From Verrucomicrobiales bacterium (lineage in GTDB: Bacteria; Verrucomicrobiota; Verrucomicrobiia; Verrucomicrobiales; DEV007), in NCBI GenBank assembly GCA_029213065.1, contig JARGPH010000016.1:51203-115202 (forward strand): a stretch of 64,000 nucleotides of DNA, given 5' to 3'. The translations under genes were made by a program, and so were the position numbers. Below the pieces are notes generated by a model. The model saw only the letters and a program-made list of their open reading frames with translations. It did not search any database and had not been told where the DNA came from. Shown here in pieces: positions 35,355-43,902 of the stretch. How positions within the stretch are numbered: position 1 is the first letter of the stretch; the number at the start of each line of letters is the position of its first letter.

Positions 35355-35650
35355 AGGAGGCCCCCTCGCCCATAAGGCGTTCGAAAAGGAGGAACCGCTC
35401 ATAGGCGCTTATAAGCGCTAATCGGAGTCTTTGTTGAAGAATGGCAGGCGGTTCTTCTGCGCTTGGCCACTTGATGCGGGTAGAAAGAGTTTCTTTCCTC
35501 TACAGATTGCTTGTCGGGATTCAGGAGTAGAGGAATCAGGATGATTCCAGAGGACGTCGGACCTGCTCGTGGCTACTTAATACCCGGCTGGAAACGTTTC
35601 TTTCCTCTACGGGCGATTGTCAGGGCGGCGGAACGGCGTATCGTGCCGGA
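35355..35650. other. Intergenic stretch before queE with palindromes and a 15-bp direct repeat
   Basis: No gene. GCGCTTATAAGCGC (35405-35418) is a perfect palindrome. GTTTCTTTCCTCTAC occurs twice, at 35489-35503 and 35596-35610; TTCCTCTAC at 35495 also pairs with GTAGAGGAA at 35527-35535. These could be regulatory or remnant repeat; no riboswitch pattern could be placed. Confidence 0.6.
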
Positions 35651-36391
35651 ATGAAGCTGGCACGCATGCCGGACGGCAGTCCGGAGATATTTCACACGAT
35701 TCAGGGCGAAGGGCGGAGCACTGGGCTTCCGACGGTCTTTATTCGTGCGTCGCTCTGCAACCTCCACTGCCGCTGGTGCGACACGCCCTACACGTGGAAC
35801 TGGGAGGACACGGACTTTGAGCACGACCTCGGGCGGAAATTCAAGCGGGACAATGAAATCATCGATTTCACGCCCGCTGAGATCGCCGGGATCGTGGAGG
35901 CGTATCCCTGTTCCAACTACGTTTTTACCGGAGGGGAACCGCTCATCCAGGAGAAGGCGTGGGTGGAACTGATGCGAGCGCTGCGAGAGACAAATACGGG
36001 ATCCCATTTCGAAATCGAGACGAACGGCACCCTCGCTCCCGGGCCCGCCTTCACGGAGTTGGTGGATCAGTTCAATGTCTCTCCCAAGCTGAGCAATTCC
36101 GGAATCCCCCGCGAGAAACGCATCGTGCCCGAGTCCCTTGAGTTTCTCGCCGGAACCGGAAAAGCGGACTTTAAATTTGTGATCGGCGAACTCACCGATC
36201 TCGCTGAACTCATCGAGATTCAGGCGGCAGCTGCGATCCCGAATGAGCGGATCTTCCTGATGCCCCGCTCCAATTCAGTAGACGAGCTCGAAGCAAATCA
36301 GGGCTGGGTTTCGACCCTCGCGATCGAGCACGGCTTCCGTTACTCCGACCGCCTCCACCTCCGCCTCTTCGGCGCGAAGCGCGGTGTCTGA
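35651..36391 (+). CDS. queE: 7-carboxy-7-deazaguanine synthase QueE (radical SAM)
   Basis: Radical SAM enzyme forming 7-carboxy-7-deazaguanine from 6-carboxytetrahydropterin, upstream of QueC and QueF in the pathway. In the 246-residue product the cluster Cys set is C36-x3-C40-x2-C43 (CNLHCRWCDTPYTW), preceded by EIFHTIQGEG, and FTGGEPLIQ supplies the SAM-contact motif. Length is normal. It is far from queC-queF (about 24 kb) and alone on its strand. Confidence 0.95.
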   Translation: MKLARMPDGSPEIFHTIQGEGRSTGLPTVFIRASLCNLHCRWCDTPYTWNWEDTDFEHDLGRKFKRDNEIIDFTPAEIAGIVEAYPCSNYVFTGGEPLIQEKAWVELMRALRETNTGSHFEIETNGTLAPGPAFTELVDQFNVSPKLSNSGIPREKRIVPESLEFLAGTGKADFKFVIGELTDLAELIEIQAAAAIPNERIFLMPRSNSVDELEANQGWVSTLAIEHGFRYSDRLHLRLFGAKRGV

Positions 36392-36887
36392 AGTGTTCGG
36401 TCGAGTGAATTGTGGAATCCTGAAGGGATGGAACGCGACGTGTCAGACCCGACGGGTTACGAATTCACGAAACGGGCTGAAGGCCCGACCGCACAGAGCC
36501 CGGCCGTTCACGGCCGGGAGGCTGCGCCCGAAGAAACCGGCCTGTAGGGTCGGGCGCAAATTCGCCTTGCTCCCAGCGTCTTCGAGCGACCCTGCAGGTC
36601 GCAGCTATGGGCTGATTATTCCCCGGGCTGGAGCCCGGGGCTTTGTTCGAATGGGCCTTCAGCCCATTGAGAATAGAACGTCTCGTGACGAGAAAGACGG
36701 GGCTCGCATCGCTACGCAGTTGGCCCGACCTTTCCCTGTTTGCCCCTGGTGAAAAACGGGAGACGGAAGTCGCGAAGATCACAGCATGATCCGTCGGAAC
36801 GATTCTCGTTCCGCTACACAGACCATCCGACCTTTTACCTTTTACCCGGCCAGCGCTCCGGTTTTACGGCGCGCCAGCGCCCTCTCT
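36392..36887. repeat. REP-rich intergenic stretch
   Basis: No gene. Palindromes: CGGGCTGAAGGCCCG (36473-36487), CCCGGCCGTTCACGGCCGGG (36499-36518), CCCCGGGCTGGAGCCCGGGG (36621-36640) and ATGGGCCTTCAGCCCAT (36651-36667). The first is shared with 34071. All have short loops, as in REP sequences. No RAYT-type transposase is present in this window. Confidence 0.75.
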
Positions 36888-37925
36888 CTACTTCACCGAA
36901 GCACGGCGGAGCTTATCGAGAATCGCTTTTCCAACGGCTCGATCCGGAACCGGCTCGGCGATGATTTCATCGATCTCCTCGTTCTGGTCGAGCTGGCGAA
37001 TTGCATGGAATAGTCGAATTCCCGCTTCAGCGACACGGCCGGAACCGGGGCTGAGAACGCTGACTTCATCCCACTCGTAGGCACCGAGATAGCCGTCTTT
37101 GGGCTGCCCGCGATAGCTGAGAAGTGCGTAGCGTTTCCCTTCCTCGGGGCGGAAGTCCTGCGGGCTGCTGAGGAGACGCAGCGGCTTGTTAGGCGCGTAG
37201 TGATTAGCAAGCATTCCGGGCGCTTCCGGTGCGGAGTCTTCGACATCCACATTCCTCTCCGCGAAGACCACTTTCCCGAATTTCTTGAGGTCATCATTCG
37301 TGATCGGTCCGGGCCGCAAAATCTCAATGATGGGCTTTTTATCCCCCGGAAGGACACGCACGATCGTCGATTCGAGTCCGCGACCACAGGCTCCTCCGTC
37401 GACGACGAGAGGAATGCGCCCTTCGAGCTGATCCATCACCGCCGGCGCCGAGGTCGGACTGATGCGTCCGAAAATGTTCGCGCTCGGTGCAGCGATAAAA
37501 CCGCCGAAACCTTTGATGATACGATGAAAGACAGGATGCTCGCACTGACGGACCGCAATCGTCTCGAGGCCTCCGGTGACGATGTCGGGAACAACCGGCT
37601 TTTTCGGCAAGACAATCGTGAGTGGCCCGGGCCAGAAGGTCTCAACGAGCTGCACGACCGTTTTCGAAATCTCTTTGGGAACTTCGGCGATCTGATGAAA
37701 GGCGTCCTTGTGACCGACGTGGACAATGAGAGGATCGAAATGGGGTCGTTCTTTGGCTTCGAAAATCTTTTCAACCGCAGCTGGATTGAGCGCATCTGCG
37801 CCAAGTCCGTAGACAGTCTCGGTCGGTAGCGCGACGACGTCGCCGGCCTGCAGTGCGGCAACAGCCTTGCGCACCGTCTCGCGGGTTGAATCTTCAAAAT
37901 CGGTAAAAGCCAGTTCAGTTTCCAT
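36888..37925 (-). CDS. L-threonylcarbamoyladenylate synthase (Sua5/YrdC type)
   Basis: Makes threonylcarbamoyl-AMP for the tRNA t6A modification. 345 residues from the ATG at 37925; the frame stays open to 38204 but the extra part is the antisense of shikimate kinase. The YrdC domain shows ALPTETVYGLGADALNP and KERPHFDPLIVHV; FGRISPTSAP and RGLESTIVRVLPG follow. The C-terminal ~140 residues form a Sua5 domain, so this is the long two-domain form. Divergent from aroK, about 40 bases apart. Confidence 0.92.
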   Translation of the reverse strand: METELAFTDFEDSTRETVRKAVAALQAGDVVALPTETVYGLGADALNPAAVEKIFEAKERPHFDPLIVHVGHKDAFHQIAEVPKEISKTVVQLVETFWPGPLTIVLPKKPVVPDIVTGGLETIAVRQCEHPVFHRIIKGFGGFIAAPSANIFGRISPTSAPAVMDQLEGRIPLVVDGGACGRGLESTIVRVLPGDKKPIIEILRPGPITNDDLKKFGKVVFAERNVDVEDSAPEAPGMLANHYAPNKPLRLLSSPQDFRPEEGKRYALLSYRGQPKDGYLGAYEWDEVSVLSPGSGRVAEAGIRLFHAIRQLDQNEEIDEIIAEPVPDRAVGKAILDKLRRASVK

Positions 37926-37965
37926 GTCTGAGGGATTATTGTTGGGCAAGAGCCGGTATGTGACT

Positions 37966-38517
37966 ATGATGCCACCAGTGGATACGACAGGAACACGCGC
38001 TCGCAATCTGATTTTAGTCGGATTTATGGGAACCGGAAAAACTTCGGTGGGCATGCGCGTGGCCAAAAGTCTCGGTTTTACCTTCGTCGACACCGATTCC
38101 CGCATCGTCAAAAAGGCTGGAAAGCCCATTCCACGGATCTTTGAGGAGGATGGTGAAGCGGTTTTCCGGAAAATGGAGACGGAAATACTCCGCGAATGCC
38201 TCAAAAAGGATAATCAGGTCATTTCCACCGGAGGCGGGATCGTCACCAACGAAGTGAATCGTAAACTGCTCAAGGAGGCCGGTTACACGATCTGGCTGCA
38301 GGCGGGTCCCGACACGATTTTTGACCGGGTTTCGCGCAATAAAAACCGTCCCCTCCTCCAGACAGAGGATCCCAAAGCGACGATCCTGAAGATGCTGGCG
38401 GAACGGAATCAGTCCTACTGCGACTCGATGGATCTCGCGATCAAGACAGACGAGCTCACCCTTGAGGAAACGTGCTTCGGTGTCACCGAGTCCGCGAGAA
38501 TCGCGCTCTGCATCTAG
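37966..38517 (+). CDS. aroK: Shikimate kinase
   Basis: Phosphorylates shikimate in aromatic amino-acid synthesis. The start is ATG at 37966 (183 residues); a second ATG at 37969 is equally possible. Walker A is VGFMGTGKTSVG, shikimate-binding DTDSRI follows, then ISTGGGIVTNEVNRKLL and RNKNRPLL (lid region). Length fits the family. Divergent from Sua5. The next gene is on the other strand, with a terminator between. Confidence 0.93.
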   Translation: MMPPVDTTGTRARNLILVGFMGTGKTSVGMRVAKSLGFTFVDTDSRIVKKAGKPIPRIFEEDGEAVFRKMETEILRECLKKDNQVISTGGGIVTNEVNRKLLKEAGYTIWLQAGPDTIFDRVSRNKNRPLLQTEDPKATILKMLAERNQSYCDSMDLAIKTDELTLEETCFGVTESARIALCI

Positions 38518-38555
38518 GCGCTGAAGCGGCACCCGATTCGACCTCGCCCCGGCAC

Positions 38556-38598
38556 AAAAAAAGCGACGGATCAATCATCTCGATCAACCCGCCGCTTC
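38556..38598 (-). terminator. Rho-independent terminator of the Gfo/Idh/MocA gene
   Basis: On the minus strand: AAGCGGCGGGTTGATC, a short loop, then GATTGATCCGTCGCTT and a run of seven T. A stem of about 14 pairs with one mismatch, 28 bases after the oxidoreductase stop. It may also act for the opposing aroK transcript, but there is no good T run on the plus strand. Confidence 0.75.
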
Positions 38599-38625
38599 GT
38601 AATTTATTCCGGTAACATGCTCGCC

Positions 38626-40128
38626 CTAGAGGACTTCCGGGACAACGAATGGCTCGCGGTATTCGCGGCGCGCAAGCAGGTTCGCCGCCTCGTCGAGATC
38701 GCCGTTCCCTTCCGCCCACTCCGTCTCGGGATTGAACTTCAGCATCGGACCGGTGAGGAGTCCGTCTTTCTTGAGGTCGACTTCATTCTTCTCGAGGTGA
38801 TCGGCCATTGAGCCGAACCGCTCGGTGAGAGTCGCGTCTCCCTTGATCCGCTCCATCGCTTCGCCGCGGTCGAGGGCGTCGCCGAGGCGGTGGGAAATCA
38901 GTCCGGTGTGGCAGAGAGCGCTCGAAATGTGGGTTTCTTCGCAATCCGCATACTGCTCCTCGACCTTCCGGCTCTTCACGGCACTGATGAAGTTGGTGAA
39001 AATATCTTCGGTCTCGAACGCTTTAGGGACTTCGAGATCGTTACCCTTGTTGTCCTTCATCTTCACTGACCCACCGGCGTTGGTGTAGACAAGCCCCTCT
39101 TCACAGACGACGACCACTGAAATACCGCTCTCACCGGGAAATTCATCCGGGGAGTTCATGTTTTTGCCCCAGTTTTCCTCCTGATACTTCTTCGCGCTTG
39201 GGAGACCACGCGTTTCGAAAATCAAAGGAGCGTTGTCGTAATCGTGGTAAACAATCTGAGTGTTGGGGGTTTCGCCATCGTCATCGTAACCGAGACGACC
39301 ACCGATGCTCATGGTGCGCGGTGCGATTTTGTCCTCACCGAGGTACCATCTCGCGACGTCCATCTGGTGAATCCCCTGGTTGCCCATGTCACCGTTTCCG
39401 TAGTCGTAGAACCAGTGCCAGTCGTAGTGAAAACGCTTACGTCCCAGCGGAGACTCCTGCGCGGCAGGCCCGCACCAGAGGTTGTAATCAACGCCGTCCG
39501 GAATCGCTCCCCCGCCGCCTTTTCCAATCGAGGTCCGCGGCTTGTAGCACATCCCTTTGACGTATTTGATCTTTCCGAGATTGCCGTCCTGAACAAATTT
39601 CACCGCTGCCTGAATCGAGCCCATTGCACGACTCTGGGTTCCGCCCTGACAAATCTTCTGATGCTTCCTCGCGAGCTTCACGAGCTGACGGCCTTCCCAG
39701 ACATTGTGGGAGATCGGCTTCTCGACATAGGCATCTTTGCCCGCCTGAATTGCCCAGAATCCGGCGAGAGTGTGCCAGTGGTTCGGCGTCGCGGTGGACA
39801 TCGCGTCGATATCACCGTCATCGTACATTTTTCTCATGTCGGAAAAGCCCTGAACCGAGATTTCCTGCACGTCGGCCATCTTGTTGACCCGCGCATCGAG
39901 CACGGTCGGATCGGTATCACAGAGTGCCACGACACGAACGCCCTTCATTTTCGCGTAGGCATCCATGTGAGACTTTCCACGGCCGTTCACCCCGATGATC
40001 CCCATGCGGATATCCTCATTGGCTCCGAGCACTTTTGAATTGGGCCAGGCAAGAGCGAGCCCGAAACCGGCTCCATACTTGAGGACTTTACGACGATCGA
40101 CGTTGGTATCTTGGTGAGGCTTTTTCAT
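38626..40128 (-). CDS. Tat-exported Gfo/Idh/MocA-family oxidoreductase
   Basis: A 500-residue NAD(P)-dependent oxidoreductase-type protein, common in Verrucomicrobiota and Planctomycetota carbohydrate metabolism. The start is the ATG at 40128, giving a Tat-like N-terminus DRRKVLKYGAGFGLALAW. The Rossmann motif is MGIIGVNGRGKSHMDAY; AYVEKPISHNVWEGRQL contains the family EKP motif; FHYDWHWFYDYGNGDMGNQG is typical of the exported subfamily. The C-terminus ends in a Glu-rich helix region. Substrate unknown. Terminated by the hairpin at 38556-38598. Confidence 0.9.
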   Translation of the reverse strand: MKKPHQDTNVDRRKVLKYGAGFGLALAWPNSKVLGANEDIRMGIIGVNGRGKSHMDAYAKMKGVRVVALCDTDPTVLDARVNKMADVQEISVQGFSDMRKMYDDGDIDAMSTATPNHWHTLAGFWAIQAGKDAYVEKPISHNVWEGRQLVKLARKHQKICQGGTQSRAMGSIQAAVKFVQDGNLGKIKYVKGMCYKPRTSIGKGGGGAIPDGVDYNLWCGPAAQESPLGRKRFHYDWHWFYDYGNGDMGNQGIHQMDVARWYLGEDKIAPRTMSIGGRLGYDDDGETPNTQIVYHDYDNAPLIFETRGLPSAKKYQEENWGKNMNSPDEFPGESGISVVVVCEEGLVYTNAGGSVKMKDNKGNDLEVPKAFETEDIFTNFISAVKSRKVEEQYADCEETHISSALCHTGLISHRLGDALDRGEAMERIKGDATLTERFGSMADHLEKNEVDLKKDGLLTGPMLKFNPETEWAEGNGDLDEAANLLARREYREPFVVPEVL

Positions 40129-40214
40129 ATTCGTATGAATCAAAGCGTAGGCAAATTCGCGATCGGCGGCAATGCACAATTGCTACCGCAGATGCGGCGA
40201 TTCCATGGGACAAC

Positions 40215-40259
40215 AAAAAAGCCGTTCCCGACAAGAATCGGGAGCGGCTTTAAAAAAAA
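40215..40259 (-). terminator. Terminator of the Bax inhibitor-1 gene
   Basis: GCCGCTCCCGA and TCGGGAACGGC (minus strand) form an 11-position stem with one mismatch around TTCTTG, followed by six T; the A run on the other side would make it bidirectional. It lies 18 bases after the stop of the Bax inhibitor-1 gene. Confidence 0.85.
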
Positions 40260-40276
40260 TCAGATCTCCTCTGCGA

Positions 40277-40975
40277 TCAATCGCGATTCATGAAGAGCTG
40301 GAGAATATACCAGAAAAGAAGCGCGACGCTGGAGAACAGCGAAAGCGAAGCCGCAACGTGCTGATCGGGGCGGTAGTGATGAATCACGTTCGAAGTGTTG
40401 TAAAGAATCGCGACCGCGGCAAAGAGAGCCATCGCACCGGCGAAGATGTTACCGAGATTAAACCCGAAGAGAATCGACACGATGATGATTCCCAGGGCGA
40501 CGAATCCACCGACCATGAGGAACCCGCGGAGGAAGGAAAAATCTTTCCCCGTCGCAAAGGCGGCAAAAGTCAGCCCGCCGAAAACAAACAAGGTCGTGTA
40601 TCCCGCCTTCGCAATGACATCACCGCCCGCATACATCGCAGCCATAAACAGCAACGGCAGAAAGATGATCGCCTCGGCAACAATGAAGAGGAGCAAACCG
40701 CCATACTGAACGCTGCGCGAAGCTCCGGAAGAGGCAAGACGGCTCGCGAGATTCCCCACGAGCATGAACGCTCCGAGAACGACAAGCCACATGAACCCGC
40801 CCGTCATTTTCTGGGCAAAGGCGAAGGCCCACTCCTGCTGGAGTAAAAACCACTCGAGCCCGATGAATGCCGCGATCGCCCCACCGAGGTGAAGGTAGGT
40901 ATTTCGAATAAAGGCGGAACGCTCGGCCGGAGCGGCCTGCGAAACAGTATAGGGATTTGCGTAACCGGTGCTCAT
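40277..40975 (-). CDS. Bax inhibitor-1/YccA-family membrane protein
   Basis: A 232-residue protein with about seven hydrophobic segments. Family-like features are RNTYLHLGGAIAAFIGLEW at the N-terminus, the central AGYTTLFVFGGLTFAAFATG and the region ILYNTSNVIHHYRPDQHVAASLSLF before the final helix. BI-1/YccA proteins are implicated in calcium leak and, in E. coli, in modulating FtsH; the role here is not known. A single-gene unit followed by a strong terminator. Confidence 0.9.
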   Translation of the reverse strand: MSTGYANPYTVSQAAPAERSAFIRNTYLHLGGAIAAFIGLEWFLLQQEWAFAFAQKMTGGFMWLVVLGAFMLVGNLASRLASSGASRSVQYGGLLLFIVAEAIIFLPLLFMAAMYAGGDVIAKAGYTTLFVFGGLTFAAFATGKDFSFLRGFLMVGGFVALGIIIVSILFGFNLGNIFAGAMALFAAVAILYNTSNVIHHYRPDQHVAASLSLFSSVALLFWYILQLFMNRD

Positions 40976-41022
40976 AGGTAGTAAATGAATGTGATCTGAA
41001 AATCAGCTGAAGCGCAAGCTTT

Positions 41023-41619
41023 TCAGGAAAAATCGCGCTGCCTGACAGACTCGAAAAGACAGACAGCGGCGGCATTGGAAACGTTCAAACATTCCACCTT
41101 TCCGGCCATCGGAATTCGAATGAGCTGATCGCAGCCCTCGCGGGTGAGGCGACGCATCCCCTCGCCCTCGGCACCGAGGACAATCGCGAGCGGCGGCGTC
41201 ATTTCGCACTCGTAGAGATCGCAATCAGCGCCATCGGCAGTTCCAACGACGCGGACGCCGAAGTCTTCGCGAATCGTCGTGAGAAAACGGGACATGTTCC
41301 CAACCGTCACAACCGGGACACTGGCGCAACCGCCACAGGCAATACGGACGACCGTTTCGGTAACCGGTGCCGACTTGTGCCGCGGCACGACAACGGCGGT
41401 AACCCCTGCGCCCTCAGCCGAGCGAATACAGGCACCGAGATTGTGAGGGTCCTGAACCCCGTCGAGAACGAGGAGCATAATCTCCCGGTCTTCGCGAACG
41501 AGGTCGTAGAGATTGTCTTCAGTAAGACGCTTCACGCCCTGTGTGACGGAAGAATGCGTGTTTTCACGGGCTTCCCGCGGACGGTTCCCCGGGGTTTTGG
41601 TTCGTTTGCCTCTCGCCAT
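41023..41619 (-). CDS. TrmH/SpoU-family RNA 2'-O-methyltransferase (RlmB-like)
   Basis: A 198-residue SPOUT methyltransferase. The three SpoU motifs are complete: LVLDGVQDPHNLGACIRSAE, IVLGAEGEGM and IPMAGKVECLNVSNAAAV. It lacks the N-terminal L30e-like substrate-binding domain of full-length RlmB and has only a basic tail (MARGKRTKTPGNRPREA). The target, tRNA or 23S rRNA, cannot be decided. 48 bases from the Bax inhibitor-1 gene, same strand, so possibly co-transcribed. Confidence 0.9.
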   Translation of the reverse strand: MARGKRTKTPGNRPREARENTHSSVTQGVKRLTEDNLYDLVREDREIMLLVLDGVQDPHNLGACIRSAEGAGVTAVVVPRHKSAPVTETVVRIACGGCASVPVVTVGNMSRFLTTIREDFGVRVVGTADGADCDLYECEMTPPLAIVLGAEGEGMRRLTREGCDQLIRIPMAGKVECLNVSNAAAVCLFESVRQRDFS

Positions 41620-41644
41620 TTCGTATTAGAAAATTGGTCGTAAA

Positions 41645-42562
41645 TTACGCAAAAATCTCAGGCTGCCCGAGTCGCGCATGAATCTCATTGGCAGTGTCCC
41701 CGCTGATTTTCAATCCGTTGGCGAGCTTTCCGAAATACTCGGCCTCTTTCTGCGTGTCCAGTTTGATCGCCATGAGCGAAAAGGCATAAACCTGCTCAGC
41801 CATATCCGCGGGCACGCTGCGGACGAAACCGTCAATATCGAGTGGGGACGCAAGATGCTCGCGAAGGTATTCGACTTCTTGCTCATCGAGGTCGCCGAGA
41901 CGACCGAGAATCGCATCGCGCTCCGCCTCATCGATTTTTCCGTCGGACTTTGCGGCATTGCACATCGCCTCGATCAAGGTTTCCGCTTCATCCTGAGCTT
42001 CCTGAGGTGGCGCAGCTGCCTTGCCTTTTCCAAGGAGCATTCCGAGCAATTCACCGCCGCCGGCATTCTGACCCGCACTGGCTACGAGACCCGAAAGCAT
42101 ATCAGCACCACTGCCGCCCCCTGCGCCGCCACCGAGGAGCGATCCGAGAAGATCAGCCGCTCCACCTGAGGATTGTTGCTGCTGACCACCTCCGAGCAAA
42201 CCGCCAAGCAAGCCACCGAGGCCGCTCTGTTTCTGAGGCGCTCCGCCTCCGAGAAGACTGCCGAGACCACCTAGGTTTCCGCTACCGGCTCCGCCACCGA
42301 GCAACTCGCCTAACATTCCAATACCGCCACCGCTCTGGTTGCCGCCCTGTGAACGAGCTGCCGCCGCTAGAAGACCGCCAAGAGCGCCCAAACCACCGCC
42401 GCCGGAACGCGACCGACCACCGAGCAAAGTCCCGAGAATATCGCCGGCCCCGCCGGAATTGCTCTGCCCGCCTCCGAGCAGACTGCCGAGAATACTGCCT
42501 CCGACATCTGAGCCCATGGCATTGTTACTGAGAAGGCTTCCTAAAATTTTGACTGCGTCCAT
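41645..42562 (-). CDS. DUF533/TerB-like protein with Gly/Leu-rich repeat region
   Basis: A 305-residue protein. The N-terminal ~190 residues are a low-complexity Gly/Leu/Ser sequence with repeated LLGGG and ILGSLLGG modules. The C-terminal ~115 residues are a helical DUF533/TerB-like domain: LIEAMCNAAKSDGKIDEAE, AILGRLGDLDEQEVEYL and KEAEYFGKLANGLKI. DUF533 family members (E. coli YebE) are poorly characterised membrane-associated proteins. It lies 25 bases upstream of the methyltransferase gene on the same strand. Confidence 0.8.
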   Translation of the reverse strand: MDAVKILGSLLSNNAMGSDVGGSILGSLLGGGQSNSGGAGDILGTLLGGRSRSGGGGLGALGGLLAAAARSQGGNQSGGGIGMLGELLGGGAGSGNLGGLGSLLGGGAPQKQSGLGGLLGGLLGGGQQQQSSGGAADLLGSLLGGGAGGGSGADMLSGLVASAGQNAGGGELLGMLLGKGKAAAPPQEAQDEAETLIEAMCNAAKSDGKIDEAERDAILGRLGDLDEQEVEYLREHLASPLDIDGFVRSVPADMAEQVYAFSLMAIKLDTQKEAEYFGKLANGLKISGDTANEIHARLGQPEIFA

Positions 42563-42738
42563 TTACTAAAAGAGGGGTAATTGAAACGATTTCCCGGTCG
42601 AAGGAAAATCGGATGTCGGATCATAGGCTGGTATCGAATTTCCGGCGAGTATTTTTTAAAACGATCCTGTCTCACAATGGCGATATCACGGGTCCTCCCG
42701 CATTGACCCTCGACGGCGGATTCGTAAAGCTATCTTCC

Positions 42739-43896
42739 ATGTCGAACGAAGCGTCCACCATGCCCCCGGCCACGGCAGAGCCGTCCCGACGTCTTCTCTC
42801 GCTCGACGTCTACCGGGGCATGGTCATGCTCCTGCTCGCCTCAAACGGACTTGGGGTCGCGAGGGCGGCACAAAAATTTGAGGGACCTTTCGCAGGGTGG
42901 CTCGTCTTTCAGGGAAGCCATCCTGAATGGATCAGTCAATTCAACTTCATCGGCCTCTCCCTCTGGGATCTGATTCAGCCTGCCTTCATGTTCATCGTCG
43001 GGGTCTCGATGCCGTTCTCCTACGAAAAGCGGGCCTCACTCGGTGAGAGCTACGGCAAGCGAATGCGCCACGCCTGGACCCGGGCGATCCTCCTCACCCT
43101 GCTGGGTGTTTTTCTGCAGTCCCTGCGAAAACCCGAAACCTACTGGATCTTCACCAACGTCCTCAGCCAGATCGGTTTGGGGTATGGCATTCTCTTTTTC
43201 TTTGTCGGAAGATCCCTTCGAACTCAGTTCACGGGTGGGCTCGCCATTTTGATCGGCTACTACCTCCTCATGGTCTTACTGCCGCGTGATCTCCCTGCCT
43301 ACGCCGCCCATTTCGCGAACGGAACCTCAATGCCGCAGCAATTTGATCTCTGGTTTCTCAACCTTTTCCCCCGGGCAAAACCGTTCGAGGGCCACGTCTA
43401 CGCAACCCTGAACTTCGTGCCGTCCATCGTGACGATGCTGATGGGACTGATGAGCGGACAGGTTCTCAAAAACAAATCGATCTCCGAAGCGACGAAACTG
43501 AAGCAGCTCTGCGTCGCTGCCACGGCATGTCTTCTCATCGGTGCCGTTCTGGGACTCACGGTCTGTCCCGTGATCAAGAAACTCTGGACGCCATCGTGGG
43601 TGCTCTTCAGCGGCGGCTGGGTCATCGGGCTGCTCGCTCTCAGCTACTGGGTCATCGACGTCAAGAAATGGAACGGCTGGGTATTTCCTTTCGTCGTGGT
43701 CGGGCTCAATCCCCTCGCGATGTATCTACTCGGCATGATGGGGAAAGGCGGCGTCACCGCGGCCCTGAAACGCCACCTCCCCGACGTCTGGTTCACGGGA
43801 ACTCACGGACCGGTCGTCCTCGCCTCACTCACAGCTCTCTTCTTCTGGCTCATTCTTCTCTGGATGTATCGCAGAAAAATCTTCCTCCGACTCTAA
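42739..43896 (+). CDS. HGSNAT-like membrane acyltransferase (DUF5009 type)
   Basis: A multi-pass membrane protein (385 residues from the ATG at 42739; frame open to 42613). N-terminal RLLSLDVYRGMVMLLL is the signature of the heparan-alpha-glucosaminide N-acetyltransferase/DUF5009 group, followed by about ten hydrophobic helices, including IQPAFMFIVGVSMPFSY. In animals HGSNAT uses acetyl-CoA to acetylate the free amine of glucosamine exposed by sulfamidase. The gene is six bases upstream of a sulfamidase-like sulfatase, which supports a linked role. The acetyl acceptor here is inferred. Confidence 0.82.
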   Translation: MSNEASTMPPATAEPSRRLLSLDVYRGMVMLLLASNGLGVARAAQKFEGPFAGWLVFQGSHPEWISQFNFIGLSLWDLIQPAFMFIVGVSMPFSYEKRASLGESYGKRMRHAWTRAILLTLLGVFLQSLRKPETYWIFTNVLSQIGLGYGILFFFVGRSLRTQFTGGLAILIGYYLLMVLLPRDLPAYAAHFANGTSMPQQFDLWFLNLFPRAKPFEGHVYATLNFVPSIVTMLMGLMSGQVLKNKSISEATKLKQLCVAATACLLIGAVLGLTVCPVIKKLWTPSWVLFSGGWVIGLLALSYWVIDVKKWNGWVFPFVVVGLNPLAMYLLGMMGKGGVTAALKRHLPDVWFTGTHGPVVLASLTALFFWLILLWMYRRKIFLRL

Positions 43897-43902
43897 GGCC
43901 CC

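Noticed and set aside
36384-36752. Open frame after queE
   Set aside because: Formed by REP-like palindromes; no domain or ribosome site.
37926-38204. N-terminal 93-residue extension of the Sua5 protein
   Set aside because: It is the antisense of shikimate kinase and lacks YrdC similarity; a good ATG at 37925 begins the family match.
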